40,583 nt of DNA, taken from NCBI GenBank assembly GCA_019119305.1, contig DWXH01000008.1, forward strand, positions 1 to 40,583, in the 5' to 3' direction. Source of the DNA: Candidatus Alistipes merdigallinarum. Lineage in GTDB: Bacteria; Bacteroidota; Bacteroidia; Bacteroidales; Rikenellaceae. Made by a program: the position numbers and the translations under genes. The notes below the pieces were generated by a model that searched no databases, was not told the origin of the DNA, and was given only the letters and a program-made list of their open reading frames with translations. Below, piece after piece: positions 7,233-15,053 of this stretch; position 1 is the stretch's first letter; every line of letters starts with the position of its first letter.

Positions 7233-8492
7233 TCAGTGCAACAGTTGCATTTCCTGGTATTCGATGGTTGATCCTATGTTGGGGTTGAAGAAATAGCTGT
7301 CAGAGGAGAGGATGGTGCCGGCGTCGGACGTACTCCACACCTGAGTACCGCTGCCTATGGGTACATCCACCACCGTACCGTCGCTGCTCACATAAGGGTT
7401 CACACCCCGGATGGCTTCGCTTTGCAGTTGCGTCACGCGGTCTTGTGTGGCACTTGTGCTCTCGTACATGGACATCTGTATGTCGCTTATTTCGGCGGCA
7501 TTCTGCCGGAGCTGCTCACTGATTCGGGCGGCCTGCTGCTGGTTGCGGAGAATGCTTGCCCGAACATTTTGCTTGATTTGCTCAATGCTGGCCTGCTGCA
7601 TGGATGCGATGGCCTGCACATACTGAGGATTGAACTGAACTGACTCTTTCATACGCGATGCTTCGCTGCCGGCCAGCTCCAGGCTCTTTTCGTCGGCAGC
7701 CGTGAAGGTGGTCAGTTCAAGGACGTTCCACATACGACGGTCGATGGTGCGCATCGTGCCGGATGGCATCCTTAGGTCGAGGATGAAAAAGTAGGCCGTT
7801 GCTATGTGGTACACTTCCTTGCCATCCTCCAGCTTGACTACACAGCCAATGACTGCCGCATCCGCCTTGGCCGCGCGTATCTGTGCAAAGCTGCTGCCCA
7901 TTGCTGAGTTGGCCAGACCTCGTTGGAAATTCTGTAGGAGTACTTTGCAGTAGGTATCGGCGCGTTGCCTCATTACGTCCGGCATCTTGTCGTAAGTTTG
8001 CACCTCTTTCAGTTCGATAGAACGAGCTTGGGGAAATTGCGTCCTCACCACGTATTGCAGGTAATCTTCGGCGGTGGTATAAGGCCGTTTCATGCTGCGC
8101 AGCAAGGGATGGCGTTGCCCGGCAGCTACACCGTCGTTCTCGTCGTAGTAGGATCGGACCATCTCGGAGTAAAAGCCCAGTTGCCGAGCTCCGTCGCTCC
8201 CTTTGATTTGGGCATTGGGAGAGCCGTTGGCTTGTTGGAAATCCTCCAGGCCAACCTTACCCACCAGTTGCCAGCCAGGTAGGCAGTCGATGGTAAGCAC
8301 TAAGGCATTCTGCAAGTAGGGATCATACAAACTGACTTTCCGTGTTTCGTGGTACACGGTGGCGGTAGGCTTATGTTGCGTCTCCCCGTCCAGGTCTGTT
8401 CCTCTGACAGAGTTCCCGCTTCCTCCTGCCCCTCCGCACCCGACGGAGAGGCAGGAGGCCAAAATGAATGTTGCATACATGTTTTTTTTCAT
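7233..8492 (-). CDS. Unrecognised secreted lipoprotein, 419 aa
   Basis: The start MKKNMYATFILASCLSVGC is a lipoprotein signal with Cys19, followed by a Gly/Ser-rich linker. The mature part has a mixed alpha/beta region to about residue 275, including LPGWQLVGKVGLEDF and VYHIATAYFFILDL. A long Gln/Ala/Ser-rich helical stretch follows (about residues 290-350, SMQQASIEQIKQNV and AARISEQLRQNAAEIS) and is probably coiled coil. The C-terminal tail has IRGVNPYVSSDGTVVDVPIG and the block VWSTSDAGTILSSDSYFFNP. A similar tail occurs in secreted proteins from several phyla, but I cannot name the domain. It is the first gene of the minus-strand set that continues with another lipoprotein and an outer-membrane barrel. 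Confidence 0.68.
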   Translation of the reverse strand: MKKNMYATFILASCLSVGCGGAGGSGNSVRGTDLDGETQHKPTATVYHETRKVSLYDPYLQNALVLTIDCLPGWQLVGKVGLEDFQQANGSPNAQIKGSDGARQLGFYSEMVRSYYDENDGVAAGQRHPLLRSMKRPYTTAEDYLQYVVRTQFPQARSIELKEVQTYDKMPDVMRQRADTYCKVLLQNFQRGLANSAMGSSFAQIRAAKADAAVIGCVVKLEDGKEVYHIATAYFFILDLRMPSGTMRTIDRRMWNVLELTTFTAADEKSLELAGSEASRMKESVQFNPQYVQAIASMQQASIEQIKQNVRASILRNQQQAARISEQLRQNAAEISDIQMSMYESTSATQDRVTQLQSEAIRGVNPYVSSDGTVVDVPIGSGTQVWSTSDAGTILSSDSYFFNPNIGSTIEYQEMQLLH

Positions 8493-8559
8493 TTTGTCTA
8501 TATTCGTGAACAGATTGATATCAGATGTTTTCCTGAAATCGGAACATCGTTCCTACTCT

Positions 8560-8709
8560 TTACTTTTTTTGGCTGTCGGAGGCTGCTCGACAGAAGTGGA
8601 TCAGTATCGGTTTGTCGTCTTTGTTGTCATCCATGATGGGGGGTACGTACCACAAGAGAGCTTCTTCTCGTTTGTTCTGGTTTGTTTTTTGAATCAGTTT
8701 GTACTTCAT
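8560..8709 (-). pseudogene. N-terminal remnant of an HU-like DNA-binding protein
   Basis: A short minus-strand frame of 49 codons begins MKYKLIQKTNQNKREEALLWY and contains HFCRAASDS before a stop. Bacteroidota HU-like proteins typically open with a YKL-x-x-NP-x-K-x-WY pattern followed by a strand and helix, then continue to 90-200 aa. Here only the first third is present, and no downstream frame restores the conserved C-terminal half. I take it as a truncated remnant. A genuine small protein is less likely. Confidence 0.4.
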
Positions 8710-9292
8710 TGCTGATTCCTCCTGTTCCTTTAGTTAGGCTTCGGTTCATTGGCCGTTCTTCGTTTCGCGCCTTTCCCAGCATCCCTTTCGGGTCCGGTCT
8801 GCCTATGGGAAAACCGGAAGCTTCGGAGCGTTGCGGTTCTTGAATCGGCCGGTTTAAAGATAAAGAATAAATTTTTAATTTACAAATATTTGGGTGCTAT
8901 TTTACACGAACTTCTTACCGTTTATAAGAACGGTGTATTTTTTCTTGGTAAGGGCCTGTCGAAGATTGAAATTGTCGGCGGAAAAATATATTTACAGATA
9001 GAGTATTTGCAAATACGTATCCTGCATAAAAACGAACAGTCACATCTTGTTTTGTATGCTCGCCGCACGTGCCGATCCTAAAAGCGATGGGGTGATATGG
9101 TAAAATGATTTTAGAGACCGATGATGACCTGCAGATCTTGTTATGCCTAATGCGAAGGGGACAGGAAACAACCGACCGGCACGGTCTGTATAGGAAACGT
9201 GCGCTTGGAGTAGTGTCCACCAACGATATCGGGATACGGAACCACGGTATTATCACGCAACTCAGCGATGGTTGCCCGCAACTGTTCGACTT
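8710..9292. other. Gene-free stretch with short coding debris
   Basis: I see no intact gene. On the minus strand, a frame ending at a stop at 9147-9149 and opening near 9325 reads VEQLRATIAELRDNTVVPYP, with weak coiled-coil character. It adjoins the recombinase remnant and looks like debris of an unidentified gene. The plus-strand ORF at 8749-9081 has no recognisable domain or promoter. Confidence 0.4.
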
Positions 9293-9562
9293 TTAGTTCA
9301 ACGGCAGGCTCTGCAATTTACTGAGGACGAAGACGGCCTTACCATCTTTCGGCTGGTGGAGACACAGGAAATGCAGAACTACTCCATCAGTTCCACGCTG
9401 GTATAATTTAACCCGAAACCGCGTCCCTGTTTTCTGTCGATGGTCCACGATCCACAGATAACCCCGTTCATCCGTATGAATATCGTCATGGGCGAGTTTC
9501 TCCACATCGGCATAGGCAAGTCCCGTGAAGCGGCAAAACACGAATAGGCGCTCTGTGAAATG
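9293..9562 (-). pseudogene. Fragment of a tyrosine recombinase (integrase)
   Basis: The minus frame reads TERLFVFCRFTGLAYADVEK, then LAHDDIHTDERGYLWIVDHR and QKTGTRFRVKL. This is the start of the catalytic domain of Bacteroidota phage-type integrases: the FTGLAYADV block holding the first catalytic Arg (CRFTGL), then the W-I-x-x-x-R-x-K-T-G strand with the catalytic Lys. After RVKLYQRGTD the family resemblance fades. The His-x-x-Arg box and Tyr nucleophile are missing, and the N-terminal SAM-like domain is absent. It is therefore a dead remnant of a conjugative transposon or genomic island, lying 13 nt below the DUF2867 gene. Confidence 0.72.
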
Positions 9563-9574
9563 ACAACGGGTATT

Positions 9575-10039
9575 TTATTTCTGCCAGGACTGCTCATCCC
9601 ACTTTTTTACAGCATGTTTTAGCAAATAATGAACAATGGTTTTATGAAACAACCATATTATCGCAAAATAAATTTTGCCTAAAATATTTTCATATTTTAC
9701 AAGTGTTGTTATACGGACACTTTGGGTCCTGTTTTTCATGTCAGAGCAATATAATGATACATAAAATGTTAAATGCTTGTCCTTCGACCCTAAGATCATT
9801 TCATTATTATTTTGCTCGATAACCATATCCTCGAATGATTTATTTGTTTTTAATCCGAACGGCTTTACAATCATATCTCGGAGCTTCAAAAGTGACAATA
9901 CCCATTTAGGATATTGTAGGAAGATTAAGTTAAACAATTCTTGGACGGATATATAGGGTTTGTCCGTAATTGTTTCGGTGAAACTATCTGTGTAATTGCC
10001 AGGAAGATATTTTGTGAGTAAATAATCCTGTTGTTTCAT
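9575..10039 (-). CDS. DUF2867 family protein
   Basis: A 154-aa protein resembling the DUF2867 family (about 150 aa, alpha/beta, START-like fold suspected, function unknown). Features are the opening MKQQDYLLTKYLPGNYTDSF, the central PKWVLSLLKLRDMIVKPFGL helix, a GSKDKHLTFYVSLY strand, and the C-terminal TTLVKYENILGKIYFAIIWL segment. The last residues DEQSWQK extend beyond the usual end and run up to the recombinase remnant, so the extreme C-terminus may be altered. The coding sequence is clearly more AT-rich than the flanking genes. With the integrase fragment beside it, this points to horizontal acquisition. It stands alone, with no clear promoter element. Confidence 0.72.
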   Translation of the reverse strand: MKQQDYLLTKYLPGNYTDSFTETITDKPYISVQELFNLIFLQYPKWVLSLLKLRDMIVKPFGLKTNKSFEDMVIEQNNNEMILGSKDKHLTFYVSLYCSDMKNRTQSVRITTLVKYENILGKIYFAIIWLFHKTIVHYLLKHAVKKWDEQSWQK

Positions 10040-10219
10040 TGTTCGATGCTTTATTTCAGGGGCCTATTTCAAGTTTTGTGATGTCAGTATATTTTGAAGT
10101 TCATTAAATTGACATGCTGGGATTTCTGAACCGGTATGTTGTAATCCGGGTGGTAAAATATACTGAATGGAAGCTATTCTATGAATATCTTTGATCCCAA
10201 AACCTTCGGTGTCGAAAAA

Positions 10220-12223
10220 TTATTTAATGGGATAGATCCGTGCGGCAAAACCTCCGCCCGGGGCCATTTTCAGGGTTATTTCCCGGTCCGAAGGTAGGGG
10301 AGCGATGACTTTTTTGTAGTCCCGGGCGGCGCGGTCGGCATTGATTCCGTCTGTAAAGTATTCAATTTCGAAGTCGCCTTTACCGACAAACGACAAGTCC
10401 ACCTCCAATTCTCGGGCATCCCAATCGGTCATGGCTCCGAGATACCATTCCGAATCCTTTTTGCGGGCCGTAACGATATATTCTGCGACTTTGCCCTGCA
10501 GGATTTTCGTTTCGTCCCATACCGTTGGAACATCCGCAATGAATTCTGTACACTCTTTCTCTTGCAGGTAATTGGACGGCGAGTCGCTCAGCATGTTCAG
10601 TGGGGCATCGAAGACGACGTACATGGCCAGTTGGCGGCAGCGGGTGCCCTGGCTCATCGGCTCGGAGTTGACCGGACGGTAATTCGATTTGCCGGCATTG
10701 CGCATGGCGCCCGGAGTGTAGTCCATCGGACCGGCCAGCATCCGGATGAAGGGAATTGTCACGTCATAGGTTACCATGTCGGACGACGGAGAGGACCATT
10801 TCATCTGTTCCATGCCCCAAACCCCTTCGAAATTGAGTACGTTGGGATAGGTCCTGTTCAGTCCGGTGGGTTTGTAGACACCGTGGAAATCGACGACCAT
10901 GTGGTGATCGGCGCAGGTTTTTGCGGCACGGTACAGGAAATCGACCATCCACTGGTCATCGCGGTTCATGTAGTCGATTTTGAACCCTTTGATCCCCATC
11001 TCGGCGAAGTGACGGACCGCCTTTTCCATATCCTTTTCGAAGGCATTGCAGCCGGCCCATAGGATCAGTCCGACATTTTTCGAGTTGCCGTAGGCGACCA
11101 GCTCCTCGAGGTCGATCTCCGGAACCACCTGCATCAGGTCGCCGGCTCCGTACACCGACCATCCGGCATCGAGGATGATGTACTCCAGACCGTATTTTGC
11201 AGCGAAGTCGATAAAGTATTTGTAGGTGTCGTTGTTGACCCCGGCTCGGAAGTCGACTCCGTACAGATTCCAGTTGCTCCACCAGTCCCATGCCACCTTA
11301 CCCGGTTTGATCCACGACGGGTCTTCGATGCGGCAGGGAGAGGCCAGCCGGTAGACCATGTCGTTGTCGGCCAACTCTTCGTCCCGGTCGACGACGATGA
11401 AGGCCCGCCACGGGAACAACCGCAAAGCGGAGGTCCGTGCAATGTACTCTTCACGCTCCCGGACGTAGATGTAGAGCCGTTTTTTCGTGTCGACTTCACA
11501 TCGGGACGGGTAGCGGGCGTGGATGGCTTCGAGCACGGGACGGTCCGGGTCGTTGTTGAGCATCATGCCCGGATAGTCCTCAAGGTCCGACTCCGTGATG
11601 CAGAGTTTGCCGTTCTTCTCCAAGTCGATCAGCAGAGGAAGCATCTTCAGCCGGTTGGGATCCAGCTCGGTCAGCGTTTTTGTTGTATAGGTGTTTTCGA
11701 ACGATGCGTAGAACTGGTTTTCGAGCTTCTTGTCTGCGTTGTTGACGTAGGCTGTATAGGTTTTGTAGTCTTTCGGGAAACGGTAGGCAGCCGTCTCCTG
11801 TTCGATAATTGTTTCGCCCTCGCGGTCTAAGCCGAACCGATAGGCCATGCCGTCGTCGTACATGCGGAAGATTACGCTGTAATTGCCCCTGAACTTCAAT
11901 ATCAGTTCGTTGTATCGATCCGTGACGGTGTCTTTTCTATAACAGAGGGTAGGGATGGAGGTGTTGACCGAGGTGCGGATGGTTTTTGCGACTTTCGTAC
12001 CGACAAACAGCTGTTCGCCCTCTTGCAGGGTGAGGCCGATCTTCGACGGAGAGACGATCTCCGCTCCATCTTTGTAGAGCGAGAACCGGACGGAGTCATC
12101 CACCGAGATCACTACCGACAGGCGGCTGTTCGGAGAATCAAGTGCGTAGCTTTTTTGGGCTTTTGCGGGAGCCCAAAACCATAAGCTCAGAATAAAACAA
12201 ACGAGGGTTCGGTATAGTTTCAT
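10220..12223 (-). CDS. Glycoside hydrolase family 97 enzyme, retaining type likely
   Basis: A 667-aa exported glycosidase. Residues 1-22 are a signal peptide (MKLYRTLVCFILSLWFWAPAKA). An N-terminal beta-sandwich (about 25-280) follows, then a (beta/alpha)8 barrel starting near KVAWDWWSNWNLYGVDF, and a C-terminal beta domain ending ITLKMAPGGGFAARIYPIK. All are typical of GH97, the family of SusB alpha-glucosidase. The barrel holds GFKIDYMNRDDQ with Asp417 and NFEGVWGMEQ with Glu466. By comparison with the retaining alpha-galactosidase branch (BT1871, Asp415 nucleophile), Asp417 is the probable nucleophile and Glu466 the acid/base. Alpha-galactosidase or a related alpha-linkage is therefore likelier than SusB-like inverting activity. 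It lies 20 nt below tcdA and may be the last gene of that operon. No SusC/D pair is present. Confidence 0.9.
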   Translation of the reverse strand: MKLYRTLVCFILSLWFWAPAKAQKSYALDSPNSRLSVVISVDDSVRFSLYKDGAEIVSPSKIGLTLQEGEQLFVGTKVAKTIRTSVNTSIPTLCYRKDTVTDRYNELILKFRGNYSVIFRMYDDGMAYRFGLDREGETIIEQETAAYRFPKDYKTYTAYVNNADKKLENQFYASFENTYTTKTLTELDPNRLKMLPLLIDLEKNGKLCITESDLEDYPGMMLNNDPDRPVLEAIHARYPSRCEVDTKKRLYIYVREREEYIARTSALRLFPWRAFIVVDRDEELADNDMVYRLASPCRIEDPSWIKPGKVAWDWWSNWNLYGVDFRAGVNNDTYKYFIDFAAKYGLEYIILDAGWSVYGAGDLMQVVPEIDLEELVAYGNSKNVGLILWAGCNAFEKDMEKAVRHFAEMGIKGFKIDYMNRDDQWMVDFLYRAAKTCADHHMVVDFHGVYKPTGLNRTYPNVLNFEGVWGMEQMKWSSPSSDMVTYDVTIPFIRMLAGPMDYTPGAMRNAGKSNYRPVNSEPMSQGTRCRQLAMYVVFDAPLNMLSDSPSNYLQEKECTEFIADVPTVWDETKILQGKVAEYIVTARKKDSEWYLGAMTDWDARELEVDLSFVGKGDFEIEYFTDGINADRAARDYKKVIAPLPSDREITLKMAPGGGFAARIYPIK

Positions 12224-12243
12224 AGGGTTAGTTTATTGAAGTT

Positions 12244-12999
12244 TTATAGGTTTGGATCGGATGGTGAGAACGGTCGGCCGAACGTATCGGTCAGGTCGCG
12301 GATGACGACCGAGGCGCAGTGACAGCCGAACAGGGCCGGCATGTAGGAGATGGTGCCGACGTTCGACTTTTTGTTGGTCTCCTCGCAGGGAACGATGGCC
12401 TCCTTGCAGGGCGGTTCGGGCGAGAAGACGACGCGGAATCCGGTTCGGATACCCTCTTTGTGGAGCCTTTTGCGCAGCATGTGGGCCAGCGGGCAGTGGT
12501 GTGAACGGGAGATGTCCTGAATCTCGATCTGTGTCGGATCGACTTTCGCTCCGGCACCCATCGAGCTGATGATCGGGATCCCCCGATGCAGCGCGCCGAG
12601 TATCAGGTTCAGTTTCGGAGAGAGGGTGTCGATGGCATCGACGACGTAAGAGTAGGGTGCCCGGTCGAGCAGGCGGTCGGTCGCTTCGTCGCGCACGTAC
12701 TCCTGTAATACGGTCAGCTGGATCTCCGGATTTATGTCTTTGAGGCGGGCGGCCAGAATGTCGGCCTTGGGTTGTCCGATGGTGCTGTGGAGAGCGATCA
12801 GTTGTCGGTTGATGTTCGATTCCGACACCCGGTCCGCATCGACCAACGTCAGAGTTCCGATGCCGCTACGGGCCAACATCTCGGCTGCATAGGCCCCGAC
12901 ACCGCCCAGTCCGACCACCAAAACATGAGCCTCATGCAGGCGTTGCATCCGTTCGTCGCCCAACAGCAGTTGTGTCCTTATTTGCCATGAATCGTTCAT
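12244..12999 (-). CDS. tcdA: tRNA threonylcarbamoyladenosine dehydratase
   Basis: A 251-aa E1-like (ThiF/MoeB/HesA) enzyme. TcdA (CsdL) uses ATP to cyclise t6A37 of ANN-decoding tRNAs to ct6A. The nucleotide site VLVVGLGGVGAYAAEMLARS (residues 26-45), the LVDADRVSESNINRQ block with catalytic Arg and Asp, and the YVVDAIDTLSPK segment are present. So are the dehydratase-type features EPPCKEAIVPCEETN and GTISYMPALFG near the C-terminus. The length fits the family. Its start codon overlaps the stop of the tatD-like gene by 4 nt, so the two are translationally coupled. Confidence 0.9.
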   Translation of the reverse strand: MNDSWQIRTQLLLGDERMQRLHEAHVLVVGLGGVGAYAAEMLARSGIGTLTLVDADRVSESNINRQLIALHSTIGQPKADILAARLKDINPEIQLTVLQEYVRDEATDRLLDRAPYSYVVDAIDTLSPKLNLILGALHRGIPIISSMGAGAKVDPTQIEIQDISRSHHCPLAHMLRKRLHKEGIRTGFRVVFSPEPPCKEAIVPCEETNKKSNVGTISYMPALFGCHCASVVIRDLTDTFGRPFSPSDPNL

Positions 13000-13631
13000 C
13001 CGAATAGGGTTTTGTAGTTTTTATATATCGATTGTTTTAGTGTGTCGATCGGAGTATTGCGGAGGGCGGCTGCCTGTCGGTATACCTCCTCTATGGTCGT
13101 GTTGGCTTCATCCGTTTCGAGGAAGAGACGTTCGTCGGGAACTGCAAGAAGGGCTTTTTGTGTCTTCGGGGAACGGAACAGAGCAGCCCCGAACGAAAGG
13201 AAATACCCTTTCCGGATGAGCTGTCCGGCTAATTGGGACGATCCGATAAAGCCGTGGAGAATGAGGGGGACCGTGTATCGGTCCATTTGTGTGATAAGCT
13301 CTTCGTAAGCTTTGACACAATGGAGGACGATGGGCTGGCGTCGTTTTTCGGCAAGGTCGGCTTGCGCGGTCAGCCGTCGGAGCTGTACGGTCCGGTCGAC
13401 CGGTTTACAGTAGTCGAGCCCGATCTCTCCGACAGCGGCGACGGGTAGTGTCTCCAACGAGTCGAGCCACTCCGATCCTACGGTCTCGCAGTCCCATGGA
13501 TGTATTCCCGCAGAAAAGCGCTCGCCGGATGTCGGTATGTCCTCTTTCCCGAGCCGGACCGACCGGATCGACACAACATTTGGCCGGAACCCGTTTTGGT
13601 GCGTGTGTATATCGACGAAAGGAATATCCAT
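12996..13631 (-). CDS. TatD family metal-dependent hydrolase (short form)
   Basis: A 211-aa metal-dependent amidohydrolase-like TIM barrel related to TatD DNases, which act in the cytosol on DNA 3' ends. Metal-ligand motifs visible are DIHTHQ at the N-terminus, GEIGLDYCK, VLHCVKAYEEL, LILHGFIGS and the ETDEAN block near the C-terminus. It is shorter than the usual 255-265 aa; loops between strands are trimmed rather than motifs lost. This short form is common beside tcdA in Bacteroidales, as here with a 4-nt overlap. A minus-strand TACTTTTG box at 13664-13671 may drive it. Confidence 0.85.
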   Translation of the reverse strand: MDIPFVDIHTHQNGFRPNVVSIRSVRLGKEDIPTSGERFSAGIHPWDCETVGSEWLDSLETLPVAAVGEIGLDYCKPVDRTVQLRRLTAQADLAEKRRQPIVLHCVKAYEELITQMDRYTVPLILHGFIGSSQLAGQLIRKGYFLSFGAALFRSPKTQKALLAVPDERLFLETDEANTTIEEVYRQAAALRNTPIDTLKQSIYKNYKTLFG

Positions 13632-13663
13632 GATTGTATCTCTTGATTCATAAAGAGGGTTTA

Positions 13664-13692
13664 CAAAAGTAGTTCAATATTCACTATATTTG
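13664..13692. promoter_or_regulatory. Divergent promoter boxes between tatD-like and capA-like genes
   Basis: Two TAnnTTTG -7 boxes point outward: TACTTTTG on the minus strand (13671-13664, toward the tatD-like gene) and TATATTTG on the plus strand (13685-13692, toward the CapA-like gene, about 100 nt leader). I see no good -33 TTTG at the right spacing for either, so the assignment is tentative. Confidence 0.4.
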
Positions 13693-13801
13693 CGAATAGG
13701 GCTGTGAATTTTGGGCAATCATGCGGAAATTCGAACCTTTTAAGATGAAATTTGCCGGATTATGTCCGGTTTTGTTGTCTGAACCCCGACGGTTGTGATC
13801 T

Positions 13802-14995
13802 ATGGAGCAGAAAAGAATTATTTGGAGGTGTGTTATCTTTCCCGAACTGATTTGTTCGGGCGTTGTGTTGGGGTTTGTGATCGGTTTTCTGTTGCTGGAG
13901 CCTTTAATCTCAACCGAAAGGAACGATCGTCTGGGAGCGACCGTTTCTTGTGAGGAACCGGCGGAACAGCATTTGACCTTGATCTTTGCAGGGGATTTGA
14001 TGCAACATCTGCCTCAGGTTTACGCTGCGCAACAGCAGGACGGAAGCATGGACTATACCTCGTGTTTTTCTCGATTGAAAGGGTATTTTGCAAGTGCGGA
14101 TTTTGTCGTGGCCAACCTTGAAACAACGCTCGGCGAACCGCCCTATTCGGGTTATCCCCAGTTTCGGTCGCCGACTGCATTGGCCGAAGCGATGCGTCGT
14201 GTCGGGATCGGTGTGGCTGTACTGGCCAATAATCATCTCTGCGATCGGGGCGGTGTCGGTATCCGGTCGACGCTCGATGCCCTCGACCGTGCCGGAGTTC
14301 GGCATACCGGTGCATGGACCGACACCTTGCCTGCCGATAACCATCCGCTGTGGCTCGAAAAGGACCCATTCCGTGTAGCGTTGTTCAACTATACTTATGG
14401 GACCAACGGAATTCCCGTACCCCGCGGCTGTTTTGTCAACGGGATCGATACCGTCCGTATGGGACGGGATATTGCGAAGGCCCGGCAGAGCGGAGCTTCT
14501 CATATCGTTGTGTTTCTTCATTGGGGAAACGAGTACGAAACGGTTCCCAATCGGGTACAGCATTCTCTGTCCGAATTTTGCCACCGGGCCGGAGCCGAGA
14601 TTGTGATCGGGTCGCATCCGCATGTTGTGCAGTCGCTCGAGACGGACACGGATTCTTCGGGGCGGATCGTTGGGGTAACTGCCTATTCGTTGGGTAATTT
14701 CGTCTCCAACCAGCGGCAGCCCGGAACCGATGGCGGTATTTCGGTCCGAATCGGATTGACGTTGTCGGAAAATACGGGACAAACCGAATATGTTCCGGAA
14801 TATTTGATCCATTGGACTGCGATCACGAAGGATCGGAAAAGCTGTTCGGGATACCGATACGAGATTATTCCGGCCTACGCTGAGGAGACCCTGCCCGAGG
14901 CCCTCCGTCCGGGTCTGAATCGCTTTGTCGACCGTACACGTCGTTATATGTCGCGATATAATTCGGGTTTTCGTGAAATAACCTGTGGATTTTGA
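13802..14995 (+). CDS. CapA family protein (metallophosphatase-like, membrane-anchored)
   Basis: A 397-aa protein with one N-terminal membrane segment (about residues 13-34) and an extracytoplasmic PGA_cap domain. Metallophosphatase-type motifs occur in order: LIFAGDLMQH (Asp65), VVANLETTLGE, LANNHLCDRG (the Asn-His pair), HWGNEYETVP, VIGSHPHVVQ and YSLGNFVSNQ. In Bacillus, CapA helps move or anchor poly-gamma-glutamate. In Bacteroidota without a capBC set, as here, the role is unknown and may concern the cell envelope. It precedes the C1 peptidase by 58 nt on the same strand. Confidence 0.87.
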   Translation: MEQKRIIWRCVIFPELICSGVVLGFVIGFLLLEPLISTERNDRLGATVSCEEPAEQHLTLIFAGDLMQHLPQVYAAQQQDGSMDYTSCFSRLKGYFASADFVVANLETTLGEPPYSGYPQFRSPTALAEAMRRVGIGVAVLANNHLCDRGGVGIRSTLDALDRAGVRHTGAWTDTLPADNHPLWLEKDPFRVALFNYTYGTNGIPVPRGCFVNGIDTVRMGRDIAKARQSGASHIVVFLHWGNEYETVPNRVQHSLSEFCHRAGAEIVIGSHPHVVQSLETDTDSSGRIVGVTAYSLGNFVSNQRQPGTDGGISVRIGLTLSENTGQTEYVPEYLIHWTAITKDRKSCSGYRYEIIPAYAEETLPEALRPGLNRFVDRTRRYMSRYNSGFREITCGF

Positions 14996-15018
14996 GGCTA
15001 TCGTTTCACTTTTTTTTC

Positions 15019-15026
15019 TATTTTTG
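15019..15026 (+). promoter_or_regulatory. -7 box upstream of the C1 peptidase
   Basis: TATTTTTG matches TAnnTTTG. The nearest upstream TTTG is 24 nt away, longer than ideal. A start of transcription near 15033 would give a leader of about 20 nt to the GTG at 15054. Confidence 0.4.
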
Positions 15027-15053
15027 CGATAAATTGCAAAAATCTAACGGATC

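Noticed and set aside
6500-7288. Plus-strand ORF of 262 aa
   Set aside because: It overlaps the minus-strand lipoprotein gene, which has a proper signal peptide and lipobox; the plus frame shows no domain.
8749-9081. Plus-strand ORF of 110 aa
   Set aside because: No recognisable domain, no promoter, and compositional features of random reading in a remnant zone.
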